Assembly (NCBI RefSeq): GCF_028748065.1 | Contig: NZ_CP118166.1 | Span: 1,565,501 to 1,629,500 of the forward strand | DNA length: 64,000 nucleotides | From: Hyphococcus flavus | GTDB lineage: Bacteria > Pseudomonadota > Alphaproteobacteria > Caulobacterales > Parvularculaceae | Direction: 5' to 3' | Shown here: positions 46,926-56,532 of the stretch, in pieces | Layout: each line of letters starts with the position of its first letter | Position numbering within the stretch: position 1 is the stretch's first letter | The notes under the pieces: model-generated | Told to the model about the DNA's origin: nothing | Databases searched by the model: none | The model's input: only the letters and a program-made list of their open reading frames with translations | Position numbers and translations under genes: made by a program

Positions 46926-48281
46926 TCAAGCAATTATGGATGTATTTGACGCTTTTATATCCCACGTTGCGCCCACATGCGCCCCCGAAAAATTCCCGGT
47001 CTCACCTTCCCACTCACGGTTTTCGAAATCGATGCGTGCGCCGCTCGCTTCGAGGAGCGTTTTGGCGATGAAAAAGCCAAGCCCCAAGCCGGATTTCGCT
47101 GATACGCCGCGATGACCGGTGCGCGCACTCACATAAGGCTCGCCCAGGCGGGTCAAGATTTCAGGGGAAAATCCAGGCCCGTCATCCTGAATTGAGACGG
47201 CCAGTTGCGCATCGTTCCATTCCGCGCGCACGAGAACGGTGGATAGTGCAAAGCCGGCGGCGTTTTCAATGAAATTCCGCAAGCCGAAAATGATTTCCGG
47301 CCGGCGCTTCAATACAGGTTTTTTTGTGTCATCAAGACCGCGTGCTTCGATTCTGACGGTGGGGCCCCCAGGTTGATCTAGAAATGGCGCCGCGGCTTCC
47401 CGCAATAGATCGTCAATGGCGAGCTTGTCGTGCATCGCGTCGCCAGCGTCGCCGTGATGGGAAAGTCTTGAAAGGATGTCCCGGCATCGTTCCGCCTGAC
47501 TGACGAGAAGCGCAGCGTCGTCCGCGAGGTCTTCGTGGTCTTCAAGCTCTCGCTTGATATCGCGCAACATCTCTTTTGCGGTTACTTGTATGGTCGCTAA
47601 AGGTGTTCCGAGCTCATGGGCCGCCGCCGCCGCAAGGCCGCCTAACGCCGCCAGCCGCTCTTCGCGGGCCAGGACAAGTTGCGTCGCGGCAAGGGCTGAA
47701 CGCATCTGCGCTGACTCTGCGGCGATACGGTGTGCGTAGGCGGCGAAAAACGAAATCGAAAATGTCAGCGCCGCCCAGAACCCAGCTTTGTAAACGGGCG
47801 CCAGTTCAAGGCTTTCACCTGGGCGCCAGGGGATCGGCATGTGGTTAAGCGCGAGTATCGATACGCCCGCAATCGCCAACGCTGCGAGCCCGATTGTAAA
47901 ACGCAAAGGCAAGACGCTGGCGGCGATCGTGACTGGCGCAATGATCAGTGCAGAGAAGGGGTTTTGAAGTCCTCCGGTAAAGAACAGCAATAAGCACAGC
48001 TGAACGATGTCAAAAGCGATATATCCGGCCGCTTCACGGTCAGTTAAAAAACGCTGCGGCGAATACCGTAAAGTAACAAAAAGATTGAGCCATGCACTGG
48101 CTGCAATGGCGCCGAGGCACAGGCCTAGTGGCGTCGGAAATCCAAGCGCGAAATGCACCACCACGATACAAACAGTTTGACCGGCAACTGCTAACCAACG
48201 CAGCGTTGTCAGCGTGCGCAGGCGCACCGGCCCCTTGAGGGCGTTCATGGCGGCTTGTGGGTCAGCGAGGGCGTGCGGCAT
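46926..48281 (-). CDS. regB: Redox sensor histidine kinase RegB/PrrB/ActS
   Basis: This 451-residue membrane kinase has six N-terminal helices. The ubiquinone-linked GGLQNPF is at residues 103-109. The phospho-acceptor His222 is in AAAHELGTPLATI and the redox cysteine Cys266 in ERCRDIL, which corresponds to Cys265 of Rhodobacter RegB. The ATP-binding N and G boxes (NFIENAAGFA, DDGPGFS, GLGLGFF) are complete. It is divergent from senC, as in Rhodobacter, but regA follows regB here instead of following senC. Confidence 0.97.
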   Translation of the reverse strand: MPHALADPQAAMNALKGPVRLRTLTTLRWLAVAGQTVCIVVVHFALGFPTPLGLCLGAIAASAWLNLFVTLRYSPQRFLTDREAAGYIAFDIVQLCLLLFFTGGLQNPFSALIIAPVTIAASVLPLRFTIGLAALAIAGVSILALNHMPIPWRPGESLELAPVYKAGFWAALTFSISFFAAYAHRIAAESAQMRSALAATQLVLAREERLAALGGLAAAAAHELGTPLATIQVTAKEMLRDIKRELEDHEDLADDAALLVSQAERCRDILSRLSHHGDAGDAMHDKLAIDDLLREAAAPFLDQPGGPTVRIEARGLDDTKKPVLKRRPEIIFGLRNFIENAAGFALSTVLVRAEWNDAQLAVSIQDDGPGFSPEILTRLGEPYVSARTGHRGVSAKSGLGLGFFIAKTLLEASGARIDFENREWEGETGNFSGAHVGATWDIKASNTSIIA

Positions 48282-48358
48282 TAGGCGCTTTTAGCCCGTC
48301 TATGATTATCTTTGAAAGCCGGTTAGCACTGTTTTCCATCTCGATTATGGAGGCCATC

Positions 48359-48949
48359 ATGCGTCACAGCATACTCGCTTTTGCCGTTCTATCCGTCATC
48401 GGCGCTTGTGGATCTGAAACCACTTCAACGCCTATTCCTACGGAAAATGTGGTGCGTCTTTCAGAGCAATTCACAGGTGATTTCACGCTCGTTGATAAAA
48501 ATGGCGATGTTGCAACGGATGAGGATTTTGAAGGCAAGGTCATGCTCGTCTATTTCGGCTTTACGCATTGTCCCGACATCTGCCCGGGCGACATTAATGT
48601 AATGAGCGCTGCCTTGAACGAACTTGGCAGCACGGCAGACAAAGTTGCGCCGGTCTTTATTTCTGTCGATCCTGAGCGCGATACGCCGCAAACCCTCAAG
48701 GAATATTTTGCCTTTGACGAGCGGCTGATACCGCTCACGGGCAGCGCGGAGGCGGCAAAAGCCGCGCGGGAAGCGTTCAAAGTCTACGCCCAGAAGGAAC
48801 CGCTGCCCGATAGCGCGCTTAAATATACAGTGAACCACCAGCAGGCGTTTTTCATTACGGACAGGCAGGGGCAACCGCAAATCGCGTCTATGGGCGCCAC
48901 GAACCCGCAGGATCTTGCAGCTTTATTGCGCCGCGAAATCGACAAATGA
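48359..48949 (+). CDS. senC: SCO1/SenC copper chaperone lipoprotein
   Basis: This 196-residue protein has a lipoprotein signal (AVLSVIGAC, Cys17) and a thioredoxin fold with the copper motif GFTHCPDICPGD (Cys71, Cys75) and a distal histidine in VNHQQAFFIT. SCO proteins deliver copper to CuA of subunit II. ATG 48359 has GGAG seven bases ahead; upstream in-frame starts are less convincing. It lies divergent from regB, linking oxidase assembly to redox control. Confidence 0.95.
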   Translation: MRHSILAFAVLSVIGACGSETTSTPIPTENVVRLSEQFTGDFTLVDKNGDVATDEDFEGKVMLVYFGFTHCPDICPGDINVMSAALNELGSTADKVAPVFISVDPERDTPQTLKEYFAFDERLIPLTGSAEAAKAAREAFKVYAQKEPLPDSALKYTVNHQQAFFITDRQGQPQIASMGATNPQDLAALLRREIDK

Positions 48950-49143
48950 CCTAGTTTCTCAAATAATATAATTATTTCAAATAGTTGATAGAATTAAAGT
49001 GGCTCCGGCAAATATTGCAAAAGCGTCATAAATTATTGCAATCCCCCCTCGACTGAGCGCATAGTCCGCCCCTCTTTAAGGAATTGCGTAACTTTTGTGC
49101 TATGCAACATCTCAATTCAGTAGCGTAGGGGCGGCGACCTTTC

Positions 49144-50430
49144 ATGTTGTATTCTGCTTATGAGCTTGCCTATGCGGCTGTCGCACCGGCGCGGATCGCC
49201 GCCGGCGTCAGCGCGAAGTTCTGGCGCTCGCCATTAAATCCGGCGGCGGGAAGTTGGGTGGCGCGGTCAGCAGCCGCGGCGTTTGACGTCTTCGAGCACG
49301 CCATGCGCCGATACCCAAAGCCTGAATGGGGCATTGAAACGACGCCCGTCAACGGCGCCGACGTGCCGGTGCGTGTAGAAGAGGTCGAGCGCAAGGATTT
49401 TTGCCGGCTGCTCCATTTTGTGCGTGACGAAAAAGCGCTGAAAAAAGCCAGAGGTTCAAATGAAGCTGATCCTGCGGTCTTGATCGTGGCGCCGCTTTCG
49501 GGACATTACGCGACATTGTTGCGCGGCACGGTCGAGGCGATGTTGCCGGACCATGAAGTCTACATCACAGACTGGGTTGATGCGCGGCAGGTACCGGTTT
49601 GCGCCGGACGTTTCGATCTCAATGATTACATTGATTATCTGATTGACTTTATGCGGACGATTGGCCCGGGTGTGCACGCTATGGCCGTTTGTCAGCCTGG
49701 CCCGGCGTTATTGTCGGCCGCCGCTGTCATGGCGGAAGGGGATGATCCGTGTCGGCCCTATTCCATGACCATCATGGGAAGTCCCATCGATGCGCGCCGC
49801 TCGCCGACAGTGCCGAACAAGCTGTCGGAAGAACGTCCGTTTGAATGGTTCGAGCAGAATATGATCTATACCGTACCTGCGCCCTATCTTGGCGCCATGC
49901 GGCGGGTGTATCCGGGCTTCGTGCAGCTTTATTCGTTTCTGGCGATGAATTCAGACCGGCACATGAATGCGCATTACGATTATTTTCAGCACCTGGTCGA
50001 AGGCGACGGTGATAGTGCTGACAAGCATCGCTCCTTCTATGACGAGTATCTCGCCGTCCTCGACATGACGGAGGAGTTTTATCTCCAGACTATCCGCGAT
50101 GTATTTCAGGAGCACAAATTGGCGAAGGGCGAGTTCATGCACCATGGACGCTTGGTGCGGCCTGAGGCGATTACTGATATTGCGTTAATGACTGTCGAAG
50201 GCGAGAACGACGACATTTCAGGCATCGGCCAAACCCAGGCCGCGCATGATCTGTGCGCGAATATTCCAGACAAAATGCAGCTTGATTATATTCAGCCGAA
50301 TGTCGGCCATTACGGCGTTTTCAACGGCTCTCGCTGGCGCAATGAAATACAGCCGAAGGTCGCGAAGTTCATGCGCATGGCTGAGAAAGAAGCCGTCAAA
50401 CGGGCTCCCATGAAAGCGGCGGCTGAATAG
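49144..50430 (+). CDS. phaZ: Intracellular polyhydroxybutyrate depolymerase
   Basis: This 428-residue enzyme hydrolyses native intracellular PHB granules. It matches PhaZ1 of Ralstonia: the catalytic cysteine Cys183 in MAVCQPGPA replaces the usual serine and has the same residue number. PLSGHYATLLRGTVEAML, YITDWVDARQVP and the late PNVGHYGVFNG histidine region are conserved. No signal peptide is present. The 194 bases upstream contain AT-rich sequence and two ATTGCAA direct repeats that may be regulatory but are not assigned. Confidence 0.95.
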   Translation: MLYSAYELAYAAVAPARIAAGVSAKFWRSPLNPAAGSWVARSAAAAFDVFEHAMRRYPKPEWGIETTPVNGADVPVRVEEVERKDFCRLLHFVRDEKALKKARGSNEADPAVLIVAPLSGHYATLLRGTVEAMLPDHEVYITDWVDARQVPVCAGRFDLNDYIDYLIDFMRTIGPGVHAMAVCQPGPALLSAAAVMAEGDDPCRPYSMTIMGSPIDARRSPTVPNKLSEERPFEWFEQNMIYTVPAPYLGAMRRVYPGFVQLYSFLAMNSDRHMNAHYDYFQHLVEGDGDSADKHRSFYDEYLAVLDMTEEFYLQTIRDVFQEHKLAKGEFMHHGRLVRPEAITDIALMTVEGENDDISGIGQTQAAHDLCANIPDKMQLDYIQPNVGHYGVFNGSRWRNEIQPKVAKFMRMAEKEAVKRAPMKAAAE

Positions 50431-50438
50431 CCTGGCCG

Positions 50439-51182
50439 CTAAAACAGCCGCCAGATTGTATTGATAGCGCTGTGCATGAGGATCGGCAGCAAAATGCTGC
50501 CCGTGTTTGTGCGCATCCATGTAAGAACAAGCCCAAAAACGCCAGCGAAGAGAAAAGCCTCAGTTGAAAACTGAATGCCTGACGCTCCCCAGAACAGGCA
50601 ATGAATGATCGTAAATACTAAAGTTGATATCAGCGCTGCTGATCCGAAGTTCGACCACAAGATGCGCGGGCCGTCACCAAACGCTTTCACAAGACAAAAT
50701 AGAAATATTCCGCGGTAGAAAATTTCTTCTTCCAGGCTCGGCATGGTTAATTGGTACGCAATCGTTTCCGCGCTGTGCGTATCGTTTTCAATTTGTAGAC
50801 CAATATAAACGCCGAGTGCGCACAGCGCGGCGAATACAATCCAGCCGATAAATGACTTTTGATCTTGCCGGAAAGTAACGCCGGCGGCCCGGAGATTAAT
50901 GAACGGTGTACAGAGGATCAGAACTGAGGCGCTAAGCGCTGTGATTTTTCCGGCCCAGTTGAACGTTGTTTCCGGCGACCCGGCAAGCGCATAGATGCGT
51001 TCGTTGAGACCGAAAAAATCAAGCACGAGCGCGATGTTGAGGTTGAATAACAAAAAAGCCGCGACCAGCCATTGCCAGCGGAATTGCCTGCCGGCCATGG
51101 CCGCTGCCGGAACGCAGGCGAGGGCGAACGCCCCATTCCAAAGTGCAATATTGCCCAGGTTTTCAGTCAATTGCTCGCCCAT
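50439..51182 (-). CDS. CPBP family intramembrane metalloprotease
   Basis: This 247-residue membrane protein has about eight helices and the CPBP (Abi/Rce1-like) motifs: LEEEIFYRGIF with the catalytic glutamates and arginine, and IIHCLFWGASG and LLPILMHSAINTIW with the metal histidines. Start 51182 has GAGGGG seven bases upstream; an in-frame ATG at 51221 has none. Members process prenylated peptides, bacteriocin precursors or cell-envelope proteins. It is divergent from the DUF2975/HTH pair. Confidence 0.88.
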   Translation of the reverse strand: MGEQLTENLGNIALWNGAFALACVPAAAMAGRQFRWQWLVAAFLLFNLNIALVLDFFGLNERIYALAGSPETTFNWAGKITALSASVLILCTPFINLRAAGVTFRQDQKSFIGWIVFAALCALGVYIGLQIENDTHSAETIAYQLTMPSLEEEIFYRGIFLFCLVKAFGDGPRILWSNFGSAALISTLVFTIIHCLFWGASGIQFSTEAFLFAGVFGLVLTWMRTNTGSILLPILMHSAINTIWRLF

Positions 51183-51282
51183 CTTTAGTCCCCTCTTGCT
51201 CGCCGGCGAGGTCTCCGGCATTATTGGTTATGAGCTAAAAATTATCAAAAATAGACAATAAATCAACCATAAAGGAAACTTC

Positions 51283-51822
51283 ATGGGGCGATCAAAACAG
51301 TGGCTGCGGCTGACGAGCATCGGTTTCCTGATTGTCATCCCCTTCCTCGCATTCTTGGCGGTGGCGGGCATTGCCGCATATTGGGGATTTGGCGTTGACC
51401 GGTGGGGGAACGACTTCGTTGGCGAGAATTTCATCGTCATCGCTGAACACCCGCCCGTGCCGGAAAGACGCCTTTTTGGGCTTGCCGCCATTCTTGCGCC
51501 GTTGACGTTTTTACTGCTTGGCTTCTGGCGCTTGTTCCAATTGTTTTTGACGTTCCATGACGGCCGGCTTGTTGCATCCGGCACCATTAATCACCTCAAG
51601 GCGTTTTCGGTGTTTTCCAGTCTCGCAGTGCTCACGAGTTTCATGTTCAGCGGCGTTATGCGCTGGGCTATGGGTGTTTTTGACAACGCACCGCTATGGA
51701 CCCATCTCGGATTTTCGACGACCCATGCCGCCGTGTTGTTTACGTCCGCAATCGTTTATGCCGCGACGCATATTATCGAAGAAGGCTACGCATACAAACA
51801 AGAAACAAAAGAGTATCTTTGA
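51283..51822 (+). CDS. DUF2975 membrane protein
   Basis: This 179-residue protein has four membrane helices (about residues 12-35, 65-85, 108-128 and 148-168). The signature is in the short loop GRLVASGTINHLKAFSVF, where the DUF2975 domain is centred. The family is typically encoded directly before a small helix-turn-helix regulator. This is the case here, with the next ATG only two bases after the stop. AAGGAAAC precedes the start. Confidence 0.9.
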   Translation: MGRSKQWLRLTSIGFLIVIPFLAFLAVAGIAAYWGFGVDRWGNDFVGENFIVIAEHPPVPERRLFGLAAILAPLTFLLLGFWRLFQLFLTFHDGRLVASGTINHLKAFSVFSSLAVLTSFMFSGVMRWAMGVFDNAPLWTHLGFSTTHAAVLFTSAIVYAATHIIEEGYAYKQETKEYL

Positions 51823-51824
51823 AG

Positions 51825-52046
51825 ATGGCGATTATCGTAACGCTTGATGTCATGCTGGCGCGGCGCAAAATGAAATCAAAGGAGCTTGCGGAAGCCATCG
51901 GAGCCACGGAAGCGAACCTTTCGAAGTTGAAGTCAGGCAACATGAAGGGCGTGAAGTTCGAAACGCTCAACAAAATTTGTGAAGTTCTTGATTGCAAGCC
52001 TGCAGACTTGCTCGACTATGAGCCTGACGACGGTAAACCAGGCTAG
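51825..52046 (+). CDS. Cro/CI-type helix-turn-helix regulator (YozG-like)
   Basis: This 73-residue regulator is almost entirely the helix-turn-helix: MLARRKMKSKELAEAIGATEANLSKLKSGNMKGVKF and then CEVLDCKPADLLDYEP. It is paired with the DUF2975 protein, a recurrent two-gene unit in which the membrane protein may control the regulator. The start is at 51825, right after the DUF2975 stop. Its stop overlaps the stop of the convergent patatin gene by four bases. Confidence 0.92.
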   Translation: MAIIVTLDVMLARRKMKSKELAEAIGATEANLSKLKSGNMKGVKFETLNKICEVLDCKPADLLDYEPDDGKPG

Positions 52047-53356
52047 TCCCTATACGATAAACCTGCCTGTTCCAGCATGGATTTGTTTGCAGTCAACGTG
52101 CGGCGAACAAGGTCATGCGCCGCCATCTCCATGAGGTCAGCGTCGCAATCAGTAATTTTGAAATTTGTCGGGATCGTTGCGAGATGCGCGCTGATGGCGG
52201 AGGGGTCGTTTTGGCGCTCGCCACATGATGACGGCCACTGTGAAAGCCGGGCGTCTGTGTAGCGCATTTTCAGGATATGAAAGTCAACGCCGGACTGAGT
52301 ATAATAGTTTTCAAGAGCAACTGAACGGTAAGCGCTTGCGCGCTTGCCGACAATATCGACGACTCGGCCAGGATCGCTAGTCCATAGTTTTAGATTTCTT
52401 GTTTGCATCATGATGTCGGAAGACGTGCTGCGCCCGGCGTCCATTGAAAAGATGATCACCTGTTTGGGCCGCTCACCTGAAAATTCCGCATGCAGAGCGT
52501 AGTCTTCAAGCGTTTCAACACCGGTGTTCTCGAGTATGCCGCCGTCGCCAAGGTGCCAGTAGCGCGTGTTCTCGCCGTTACAAGTCTCCTGCGCTTCGAT
52601 TGATGCAGGTCCGAGCAAGGGAGGAAACCCGGCGGAAATGGCAATGGCGAGGGCGACGGAAAAATCCGGTGGCGTGGAACGCGGGCAACCGGGCAGGGAA
52701 AACGACGCCGTGCGCAACGTTTCTTCCGTAAACGGCGGAATGTTGCTAGCCGCCTCCGGTATGGCGAGATTTGAAAAAACAAAACGGCGGGCATCGTCAT
52801 AGCGTGCGCCGTTGATCAAAAGCACAGGCGACGGCGGCAGATCAGCAAAGGCGGCTTCGCCGATAAATTCATCATCAAGCGCGTCTCGCAAAGACAAGAG
52901 CCGTCGTGTTGGGCTTGAAAACCGGCCAGGGCTGACGATCTGGCGCAGCGTTAAATCGGTGAGAAAATTCCGCCGCATGGTATCTTTGAAAGTGGAGACG
53001 CAACTTGCATCTCCCTCAGGCGTCGATGTATCGCATGGTCGAGGCTTATGCAGCGCATAATAGGCGGCGGGAAAACCGCCGCCAGACACGCTGGAAATAT
53101 GCGTGACGCGGTCCATCACCCCTTCTTCCATCAGGGCTTCGATGGCGGCGGCGCCAAAGACAGAAGCACGTGCGCCGCCGCCGGAAATGGCAAGCCCAAC
53201 AAGCAACGTATCACCCGGTGTAGGCGTGCAATCGCTGCAAGGTGCTTCAGCTTGATCGCGCCAAGTGTAATGGATCTTGTCTGGCCGCCAGAACGCACAC
53301 CCCTCAAGCAAAAGAGATGACATAAGAACGAGCGCCAACAGGCCTGACCTGAACAT
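52043..53356 (-). CDS. Patatin-like phospholipase lipoprotein
   Basis: This 437-residue protein has a lipoprotein signal (LVLMSSLLLEGC, Cys20). The patatin domain has the oxyanion loop SGGGAR (near residue 60), the nucleophile Ser91 in SSVSGGG, and the Asp of the dyad in HLGDGGILENTG. The family hydrolyses phospholipids. Being lipidated and exported, it may act on membrane or host lipids. Multiple cysteines (CSDC, CDT, CVS) are present. Shorter patatins of the cytoplasm lack the signal. Confidence 0.9.
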   Translation of the reverse strand: MFRSGLLALVLMSSLLLEGCAFWRPDKIHYTWRDQAEAPCSDCTPTPGDTLLVGLAISGGGARASVFGAAAIEALMEEGVMDRVTHISSVSGGGFPAAYYALHKPRPCDTSTPEGDASCVSTFKDTMRRNFLTDLTLRQIVSPGRFSSPTRRLLSLRDALDDEFIGEAAFADLPPSPVLLINGARYDDARRFVFSNLAIPEAASNIPPFTEETLRTASFSLPGCPRSTPPDFSVALAIAISAGFPPLLGPASIEAQETCNGENTRYWHLGDGGILENTGVETLEDYALHAEFSGERPKQVIIFSMDAGRSTSSDIMMQTRNLKLWTSDPGRVVDIVGKRASAYRSVALENYYTQSGVDFHILKMRYTDARLSQWPSSCGERQNDPSAISAHLATIPTNFKITDCDADLMEMAAHDLVRRTLTANKSMLEQAGLSYRD

Positions 53357-53486
53357 CTGATTGCGCCCCCTTGGCTTTACTCATTGGCTCAGTTTGCGCC
53401 AATCAGCTTGGCCTTCGGGGCGTGTGAAGTCCAGACAGGACAATACTGAATGAGAAAAAGCTTTTCCGTCGTGCCGGGGGCAGGCC

Positions 53487-56036
53487 CTAGGCGGCCTCAG
53501 CCTTCACCGTCACATGTTTGACAATGGTTTCATGCAATGCGCGGAAATCGATCGGTTTCGCCAAGTGTGCGTTCATACCGGCTGCCAGATATTCAGCAAC
53601 CTGGTCGGTGAATGCGTTCGCCGTCAGTGCAATGATTGGAACGGGCTCCAGCCCTTTTTCCCGTTCCATGGCGCGGATTTTCTGGGTTGCTTCAACACCA
53701 TCCAGTGAAGGCATTTGCACGTCCATCAACACGAGATCGATACCCCCCTGTCTCCAGAGCGCTACAGCCTCGAGGCCGTTTTTAGCAAAAGATAGTTTTT
53801 TTACAGCCGGGCCGAGCAGGGCTTCTATCACCATCCGGTTCGGTTCCTGATCCTCGGCCACCATAACGGAAAGCTTTTTCAATAGCGTTTTTGCGCCTTC
53901 CGCATCGTACTTGGAAGCAGTGGTTTGATTATTCTTATGGACCGACTCCACTGGAATGTTGAAACGGAAGCATGATCCCTGGCCCGGCGCGCTCGTAATG
54001 GAAATATCACCGCCCAAACCCTCCACAATGCGCTTGCAGATCGCCAGGCCAAGACCGGTGCCGCCAAATTTACGCGTGGTTGAACTGTCGGCTTGAATGA
54101 ACGGATTAAAGATTTTCTCCAAGCCATTTTCATCGATGCCAATGCCAGTGTCGCGAACTTCAAATGTCAGTTGTTGATTATCTTCGCGTTCGCCAGACGT
54201 GGACACTTCGATGTACACTGACCCTTTAGGCGTAAATTTGATGGCGTTGGAAACGAGATTTGTCAGAACCTGTTTTATCTTGGTCGGGTCTGAACGGTAA
54301 TCGCCTACCGCTTCGGCCTCGACATGGGCGAATATATCAATGCCTTTTTCTTTTGCGCCGTGTTCGAAAGTGGCGATGGTGTCAGCGACCAATTCTTCAA
54401 TCGAAAAACTTATATTCTCATACTGAAGATTGCCGGACTCAATTTTTGACAGGTCGAGAACATTATTGATGACATCAAGAAGAGAGAAAGATGCTGCGCG
54501 CATCACATCCACGCGCTGTCGATCAGACTCGCACAAATTCGAGTTATCAAGAACCTGCGTCATCCCGACAATGGCGTTTAACGGCGTTCTTATCTCGTGG
54601 CTCATATTTGCAAGAAACGAAGATTTCGCCATGTTCGCTTGTTCGGCTGTGTCGCGCGCATCCTCAAGCTCGGCCGTGCGCTGTTTGACCTTTGCATCAA
54701 GGCTGGCCACAAGGGCCTGAAAGCGCTCATCGCGTTCCTGAAACGAACGCGCAAGCATGCCGATTTCATCGCCGCGATCCGTTCCTGAAAATTGCGCGTC
54801 TGAGGCGTCGTCAAGCTCATCGCCGGCTTCGCTCGTCAATTTTGACAGGGGCGAGGCGATGACTTTGCGAAGCACAAAGGTGGATACAAGGATGAGCGAT
54901 AATCCCATCAACATGCAAAGCGCTGCAATGGGAAGCGCGCTCGCCAGCGCCGCATTGCGGACCCGCTGCATCGGCATAGCGCTCATAAAGTACCAGTCAG
55001 GACCGTCGAGTTTTATGTAAGCGACATAAGAATCCCAGGCGGTGAACCTTAGCATGCCGGAATCGCTTTGCTTTTCAGCAATCATCGGAATTAGCTGATC
55101 TGCCTTCAATTCTTTTGCAAACTCTTTTGCAAATTCCTCTCCGCCAGACCGGTCTATCAGCCCCTCATGGGCGATCATCTCGCCATCTGCCTGCATAATG
55201 AAAGGCTTGGCGCCTTCAATGGGAGCCGAGATCGCTTTCGCAAGCCAGCCGTTTAACAAAAAGCTGACGCCGAAAGCGCCGACGTGTCGGCCATTGAGAT
55301 CCACTGGCGTCTGGCAACCCGAGGTGAGACGTACGCCAGTTTGGTCATACATGACATTTTCAAGGCCTGTGCAGCGCATAGCCCGGTCAGGATTGTGTTC
55401 GGGGCGAACATGCTGACCGATAATCCGATCCTGAAAGTTGAAGTCTGCGGGCGCCGTTTTGCGGTAGAATTCGAGGTTGTCTTCGCGGTCGGGCGCGAAA
55501 ATGATGAGATCATTCTGGGGCGTATAGTAATAAAAATTATCTGCCCAGAATCGCGCGGCTTCGCCATTGCGCGTGACAACATCATAGGCGGCGAGCAATT
55601 GCTTTTGTTTCGCGGCTGTAATCTCGCTGGCTGGCGCGATGAAGGCGCCGGCGCCGTAAATCCATTGACCGTCCTGGTGGAGCGTTCCTTCGAAATCGCC
55701 GTCGCGGCTGCGATAGGTGCCGTCAGGCTGCGTTATGAATGTCTTTGAGAATTGCTCAGCGACATCATGACGGCTGCTCCAGGCTGCGATGCGGTCGCTA
55801 AAAGCATGAATGGCGTGTTTCTGGCTGTCCCTGGCGAGATTAAAAATATTGCCGTGTTGATGGGCTCGCGCTGTGACTTCTGTTTGAAGTTGGGTGAGAA
55901 TACGGATGCATTCTTTGTCGTAAAAATGCGTGAGCAGTCCCCAACCTGTAAAGATGGTGGCAACCAGCATTAACGAACCGGAAATAACCAGATATCTTGT
56001 CGTAATCTTCAAAATGCGCCCGAGGCTTCTTAACAA
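53487..56036 (-). CDS. Hybrid sensor histidine kinase with extracytoplasmic sensor and receiver
   Basis: This 849-residue protein has a first membrane helix (about 15-35), a large periplasmic sensor probably of Cache type (residues 40-355), a second helix (about 358-382), a HAMP segment and a coiled coil. It then has HisKA with the acceptor His near residue 480 (SHEIRTPLNAIVGM), an ATPase domain (NLVSNAIKFT, DTGIGI, GGTGLGLAI) and a C-terminal receiver with Asp near residue 772 (LVLMDVQMPSLDG). No Hpt domain is present, so a separate phosphotransfer protein is needed. The start codon is TTG at 56036 and is not well supported. Confidence 0.9.
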   Translation of the reverse strand: MLRSLGRILKITTRYLVISGSLMLVATIFTGWGLLTHFYDKECIRILTQLQTEVTARAHQHGNIFNLARDSQKHAIHAFSDRIAAWSSRHDVAEQFSKTFITQPDGTYRSRDGDFEGTLHQDGQWIYGAGAFIAPASEITAAKQKQLLAAYDVVTRNGEAARFWADNFYYYTPQNDLIIFAPDREDNLEFYRKTAPADFNFQDRIIGQHVRPEHNPDRAMRCTGLENVMYDQTGVRLTSGCQTPVDLNGRHVGAFGVSFLLNGWLAKAISAPIEGAKPFIMQADGEMIAHEGLIDRSGGEEFAKEFAKELKADQLIPMIAEKQSDSGMLRFTAWDSYVAYIKLDGPDWYFMSAMPMQRVRNAALASALPIAALCMLMGLSLILVSTFVLRKVIASPLSKLTSEAGDELDDASDAQFSGTDRGDEIGMLARSFQERDERFQALVASLDAKVKQRTAELEDARDTAEQANMAKSSFLANMSHEIRTPLNAIVGMTQVLDNSNLCESDRQRVDVMRAASFSLLDVINNVLDLSKIESGNLQYENISFSIEELVADTIATFEHGAKEKGIDIFAHVEAEAVGDYRSDPTKIKQVLTNLVSNAIKFTPKGSVYIEVSTSGEREDNQQLTFEVRDTGIGIDENGLEKIFNPFIQADSSTTRKFGGTGLGLAICKRIVEGLGGDISITSAPGQGSCFRFNIPVESVHKNNQTTASKYDAEGAKTLLKKLSVMVAEDQEPNRMVIEALLGPAVKKLSFAKNGLEAVALWRQGGIDLVLMDVQMPSLDGVEATQKIRAMEREKGLEPVPIIALTANAFTDQVAEYLAAGMNAHLAKPIDFRALHETIVKHVTVKAEAA

Positions 56037-56103
56037 CCAGTTTGGTTAAAAAGCTTACTCGACGGCGCTTATAGTCTGGTTAACAAGAGCCTATCGAAAC
56101 AGG

Positions 56104-56484
56104 CTATTGTGTCTTGGATTGAAACGAAATCGGCAGGCCGCCAGCGCCTTCGAGGTAATAGATGCGCTCACCATGCGCATCGTCAGGACCTTTGACATCA
56201 AGGCCGTTTTTCTTTGCGCGTTCGGCGAAAGCATCGGCGTCGTCCACTACGATCTGCAGCATGGTCATTTCCGGCATGTTTTCACCAGCGGGCCACAGCT
56301 CGATCCAGCTTCCAAGGCCTCGTTTCGCCTGTTCATCGACGGGGAATACCGCACCGTTGAAGCCATCGGTTTCGCCCATATCCGTGGGCGTCAATCCCAG
56401 GCCTTTTTCCCCAAGCAGGTCCGCGATCGCTTTTGCATCGTCGGTCTTTGCAACCTTGCAGAATCTGATGCCTAGAACTTTCAT
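56104..56484 (-). CDS. VOC superfamily (glyoxalase/bleomycin-resistance-like) protein
   Basis: This 126-residue single-domain protein starts MKVLGIRFCKVAKTDDAKAIADLL. AVFPVDEQAKRGLGSWIELW is the middle strand, and the rest forms the second beta-alpha-beta-beta-beta unit ending LEGAGGLPISF. Metal ligands are not obvious (one Glu in WIELWP, one His in DAHGERIYY). Its activity cannot be deduced. GGAGAAGCC precedes the ATG. It is divergent from polA. Confidence 0.75.
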   Translation of the reverse strand: MKVLGIRFCKVAKTDDAKAIADLLGEKGLGLTPTDMGETDGFNGAVFPVDEQAKRGLGSWIELWPAGENMPEMTMLQIVVDDADAFAERAKKNGLDVKGPDDAHGERIYYLEGAGGLPISFQSKTQ

Positions 56485-56532
56485 GGGGCTTCTCCTATTG
56501 ATGAGCTGGTTTGAAAGAGGACGCTACGACAA

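Noticed and set aside
48961-48977. AT-rich inverted repeat after senC as a terminator
   Set aside because: The seven-base arms are almost all A and T with a three-base loop, so stability is too low to call it a terminator.
49014-49043. PhaR-type operator before phaZ
   Set aside because: The ATTGCAA repeats do not match the TGC-rich sites known for PhaR, and spacing gives no clear symmetry.
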